NCBI RefSeq assembly: GCF_000317145.1 | Contig: NC_019697.1 | Coordinates: 3,382,385-3,446,384, forward strand | Source: Chamaesiphon minutus PCC 6605 | Lineage (GTDB): Bacteria > Cyanobacteriota > Cyanobacteriia > Cyanobacteriales > Chamaesiphonaceae | Length of the DNA: 64,000 nt | Direction of reading: 5' to 3' | Shown: positions 61,694-64,000 of the stretch, piece by piece | How the letters are laid out: the number at the start of each line of letters is the position of its first letter | How positions within the stretch are numbered: position 1 is the stretch's first letter | The notes under the pieces: model-generated | Seen by the model: the letters and a program-made list of their open reading frames with translations, nothing else | What the model was told of the DNA's origin: nothing | Databases searched by the model: none | Translations under genes and position numbers: made by a program

Positions 61694-64000
61694 ATGACTT
61701 TCCAACACAGTCCCAATACCCTTCCCCAGTGCCAGAACCTCCAAGTTCAGGTAGATTCAGTACTCGATTTGCTCAAGCAGGAGCCAACGTTACAAGCACG
61801 CGTAGACACCAGTGCAGTGCGTGCTTCGCTCAAAAAAGCGATCGCACCTACCTTTGAAATCGTCTTTGCGGGAGCATTCAGCGCGGGTAAATCGATGCTG
61901 ATTAATGCCATCTTGGAGCGAGAATTGCTCTATAGTGCCGAGGGTCATGCTACGGGGACAGAATGCCAAATTGCTTATGCAGAACCGGATCGGGAGCGGG
62001 TAGTACTAACCTTTTTATCCGAAGCTGAGGTTTTAAGTCAGGTGCAATTATTAGGCAAAAAGCTAGGATTGAATCTCCACGATCCGCAACAGGCTACCTT
62101 GCTATTACAAGAACAAAGTTTGATGGATACGCTGCGCGATTCTTGCATCGCAATCATTCAGCAAGAAGGGGGTGAAAGTAAGTCAGAGCGAGCCAAACAA
62201 GCTTCTGCATTTAAGCTATTGATTCAAGGTTTTATCGATAACAAAAAATATATCGACAAAACTACCAATCGCACGCTATCGATGGAGCAATTTGATTTTA
62301 AAAACCTCCAGGAAGCCGCCAGTTATGCGCGGCGGGGTAGCAATAGCGCGGTATTGCGGCGAGTAGAATATTACTGTCACCATCCCCTGCTCCAAGATGG
62401 TAACGTCCTCGTCGATACTCCTGGAATCGATGCGCCAGTCAAGCGGGATGCCGAACTCACCTACACCAAGATCGAAAATCCCGACACATCTGCTGTCGTT
62501 TGTGTTCTCAAACCCGCTGCGGCTGGAGATATGAGCACCGAAGAAACCGAAATGCTCGAACGCATTCGCCAAAATCCTGGCGTTCGCGATCGAGTTTTTT
62601 ACATCTTCAATCGCATCGATGAAACCTGGTACAATTCCCAATTGCGCCAGCGGCTAGACAATCTCATCGGCGAACAATTTCGCGACTCGCAGCGCGTCTA
62701 TAAAACTAGCGGTTTGTTAGGTTTTTGGGGTAGCCAACTCCGCCAGACAAATGCAAACGACAGATTTGGACTGAATTCTTTTTTTGCCGCCAGCGTTACC
62801 CCAGACGGCGAACAGACACCCCAATTTGTCAACGAATTCAATCGCTATTGTTCGATCTCTGGCAAATTACCTATAGATAAGTTTCGGATCGATGTCCGCA
62901 GTTACGAATCGGCTACCGAAAACTATCTGCGAATTCTCGGCGAGCAAGGACGGGGATTGGTAGAACAACTCATCAAAGATAGCGGCATCGAAGAATTTCG
63001 TACCGCCATTACCCGCTATTTAATGGAAGAAAAACGTCCATTATTATTGGTAAATCTTGCCGACGATCTGCAACCCCTCTGTATCAGTCTCCGCCGCAAT
63101 TATTTAGAAAACTGGCACTATCTCAAAGCTCAACCGCAAGATGCCAATGCGATTAAAGAGCAAGAAATTCAACTCCTCAGCAAGCAGCTCAAAGATGTCG
63201 GCGACGAGTTTACCGAACACATACATGCGATCGTCAATGAAGTAGTTGCCAGTAATACTAACGTTGCTTTTGAGGCAGATTTTACCAAACTCAAAGCCAA
63301 AATGGTCAGTCGTCTGGACGAATTACTCACAACTTTCTCAGTCAGTCACGTTCACCAACAAGCCCAAGCCAGCCATCGCCGCAATTCGGTGGTACCATTA
63401 ATTGGCATTTTGAGTGAAGCCTTTTACTATCTATCAAACGGTTTAGAAGATGTTTTAGTCGTCGCCGTGCAAGAATTAGTCGCTAACTTCTTCCAACAAC
63501 TAATTACCCAAATTCAAAAACAAGAATATTATCGCGATCTTTATCGCTTGTTAGGTAACGATTGCGATATCGAACAAAACCTCAAACAATTAGAAACGAT
63601 CGTCTCTAGTTCCTTAATTAATGCCGCACGGGTAGAATGCGATCGATACGTCCGCGAACGTCCCGAATTTTTCACCGAAGGTACATCATCTCTATTCCAA
63701 TTACGTCAAACGCTTCAACAAGCCTGCCGAGGCTACGATCATTACAATATGATTGAAGCCGAGCCAGCGATTCGTCAATTATTAAAGATTGACTTTGAAG
63801 AAAAAGTTCGCGAAACCGTCATGCGATCGTTCCGGCAAGTCATCAATCAATCGCTCAACAATCAATTATTACCGATCGCCAATTACCAATCCGAACAAAT
63901 TCTCTCTCAATACGATCGCGCTCGTGCATATTTAGCCAAAGCATTGGAAAAAGAAGCCGAAGAAAAGATCCGTCAAAATCAACGTCAACTAGCCGAAGTC
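61694..64000 (+). CDS. Bacterial dynamin-like GTPase (partial, runs off the window)
   Basis: 769 codons are visible from ATG 61694 with no stop by the window end. G1 FAGAFSAGKSMLINAIL near residue 60 and a switch-I Thr in GHATGTECQ; G3 VDTPGIDAPVKRD near 238; G4 YIFNRIDETW near 305. The remainder is mostly helical with heptad-like stretches (EKEAEEKIRQNQRQLAEV at the edge). This is the dynamin/BDLP layout: GTPase head, then long helical stalk; any lipid-binding paddle would lie within or beyond the region shown. Such proteins remodel membranes, and in cyanobacteria could act on thylakoid or plasma membrane. Confidence 0.9.
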   Translation, partial: MTFQHSPNTLPQCQNLQVQVDSVLDLLKQEPTLQARVDTSAVRASLKKAIAPTFEIVFAGAFSAGKSMLINAILERELLYSAEGHATGTECQIAYAEPDRERVVLTFLSEAEVLSQVQLLGKKLGLNLHDPQQATLLLQEQSLMDTLRDSCIAIIQQEGGESKSERAKQASAFKLLIQGFIDNKKYIDKTTNRTLSMEQFDFKNLQEAASYARRGSNSAVLRRVEYYCHHPLLQDGNVLVDTPGIDAPVKRDAELTYTKIENPDTSAVVCVLKPAAAGDMSTEETEMLERIRQNPGVRDRVFYIFNRIDETWYNSQLRQRLDNLIGEQFRDSQRVYKTSGLLGFWGSQLRQTNANDRFGLNSFFAASVTPDGEQTPQFVNEFNRYCSISGKLPIDKFRIDVRSYESATENYLRILGEQGRGLVEQLIKDSGIEEFRTAITRYLMEEKRPLLLVNLADDLQPLCISLRRNYLENWHYLKAQPQDANAIKEQEIQLLSKQLKDVGDEFTEHIHAIVNEVVASNTNVAFEADFTKLKAKMVSRLDELLTTFSVSHVHQQAQASHRRNSVVPLIGILSEAFYYLSNGLEDVLVVAVQELVANFFQQLITQIQKQEYYRDLYRLLGNDCDIEQNLKQLETIVSSSLINAARVECDRYVRERPEFFTEGTSSLFQLRQTLQQACRGYDHYNMIEAEPAIRQLLKIDFEEKVRETVMRSFRQVINQSLNNQLLPIANYQSEQILSQYDRARAYLAKALEKEAEEKIRQNQRQLAEV

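Overview
The window is chromosomal DNA from a cyanobacterium. Supporting signs are a Mg-protoporphyrin IX methyltransferase (chlM), a predicted lumenal protein resembling a photosystem I accumulation factor, an NtcA-type promoter before a complete urea transporter operon, very frequent CGATCG/GCGATCGC (HIP1-like) octamers, heptanucleotide tandem repeats and small palindromic dispersed repeats. The sequence alone does not let me name a genus.

Layout. 0.3-6.4 kb: single housekeeping and unknown genes (methyltransferase-HIT fusion, Trm112-type methyltransferase, aminotransferase, thioredoxin, HAD hydrolase, chlM). 6.6-13.5 kb: the lumenal protein, then urtABCDE behind a canonical NtcA box and -10 element, then a MOSC protein. 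13.7-28.3 kb: exopolysaccharide/O-antigen region with rfbBAC (dTDP-4-keto-rhamnose supply; no rfbD seen), a Wzx-type flippase, a rhamnosyltransferase-like GT2, a Wzy-like polymerase, three GT4 glycosyltransferases, a secreted glycoside-hydrolase-like protein and a polyprenyl-phosphate sugar transferase ending in a clear terminator. These genes can together make, flip and polymerise a repeat-unit polysaccharide.

28.5-43.4 kb: a 1268-residue CBS/PAS hybrid histidine kinase, argD, a copper-type P-ATPase, a ureohydrolase (agmatinase or guanidine hydrolase type), small secreted proteins, a 2-oxoglutarate oxygenase, ppa (TTG start), panD, and a [2Fe-2S] protein beside a ferritin-like protein. 43.6-52.2 kb: an insertion-sequence zone with two nested pairs. 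An IS1182-type element sits inside a dead IS4/Tn5-type element with a CTAG duplication, and one IS630-type element sits inside another, each with TA duplications. Between the pairs lie two unknown proteins, an orphan HigA-like antitoxin and a PQQ-type sugar dehydrogenase. 52.2-64 kb: repeat-rich spacer, small secreted proteins, a GPH-type transporter, a HAD hydrolase, a methyltransferase, a NADAR protein, gene remnants, lepA, a Uma2 endonuclease-like protein and the start of a bacterial dynamin-like GTPase that runs off the window.

The most unusual material is in the repeats. A tiny palindromic element beginning GTCTTGT repeatedly sits between CT dinucleotides inside other repeats. The IS4-type element carries long hairpins at both ends that differ in sequence but keep their pairing. 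Both younger transposases are split by a -1 shift at a homopolymer run. Several start codons abut tandem repeats. No tRNA, rRNA or CRISPR array was recognised.
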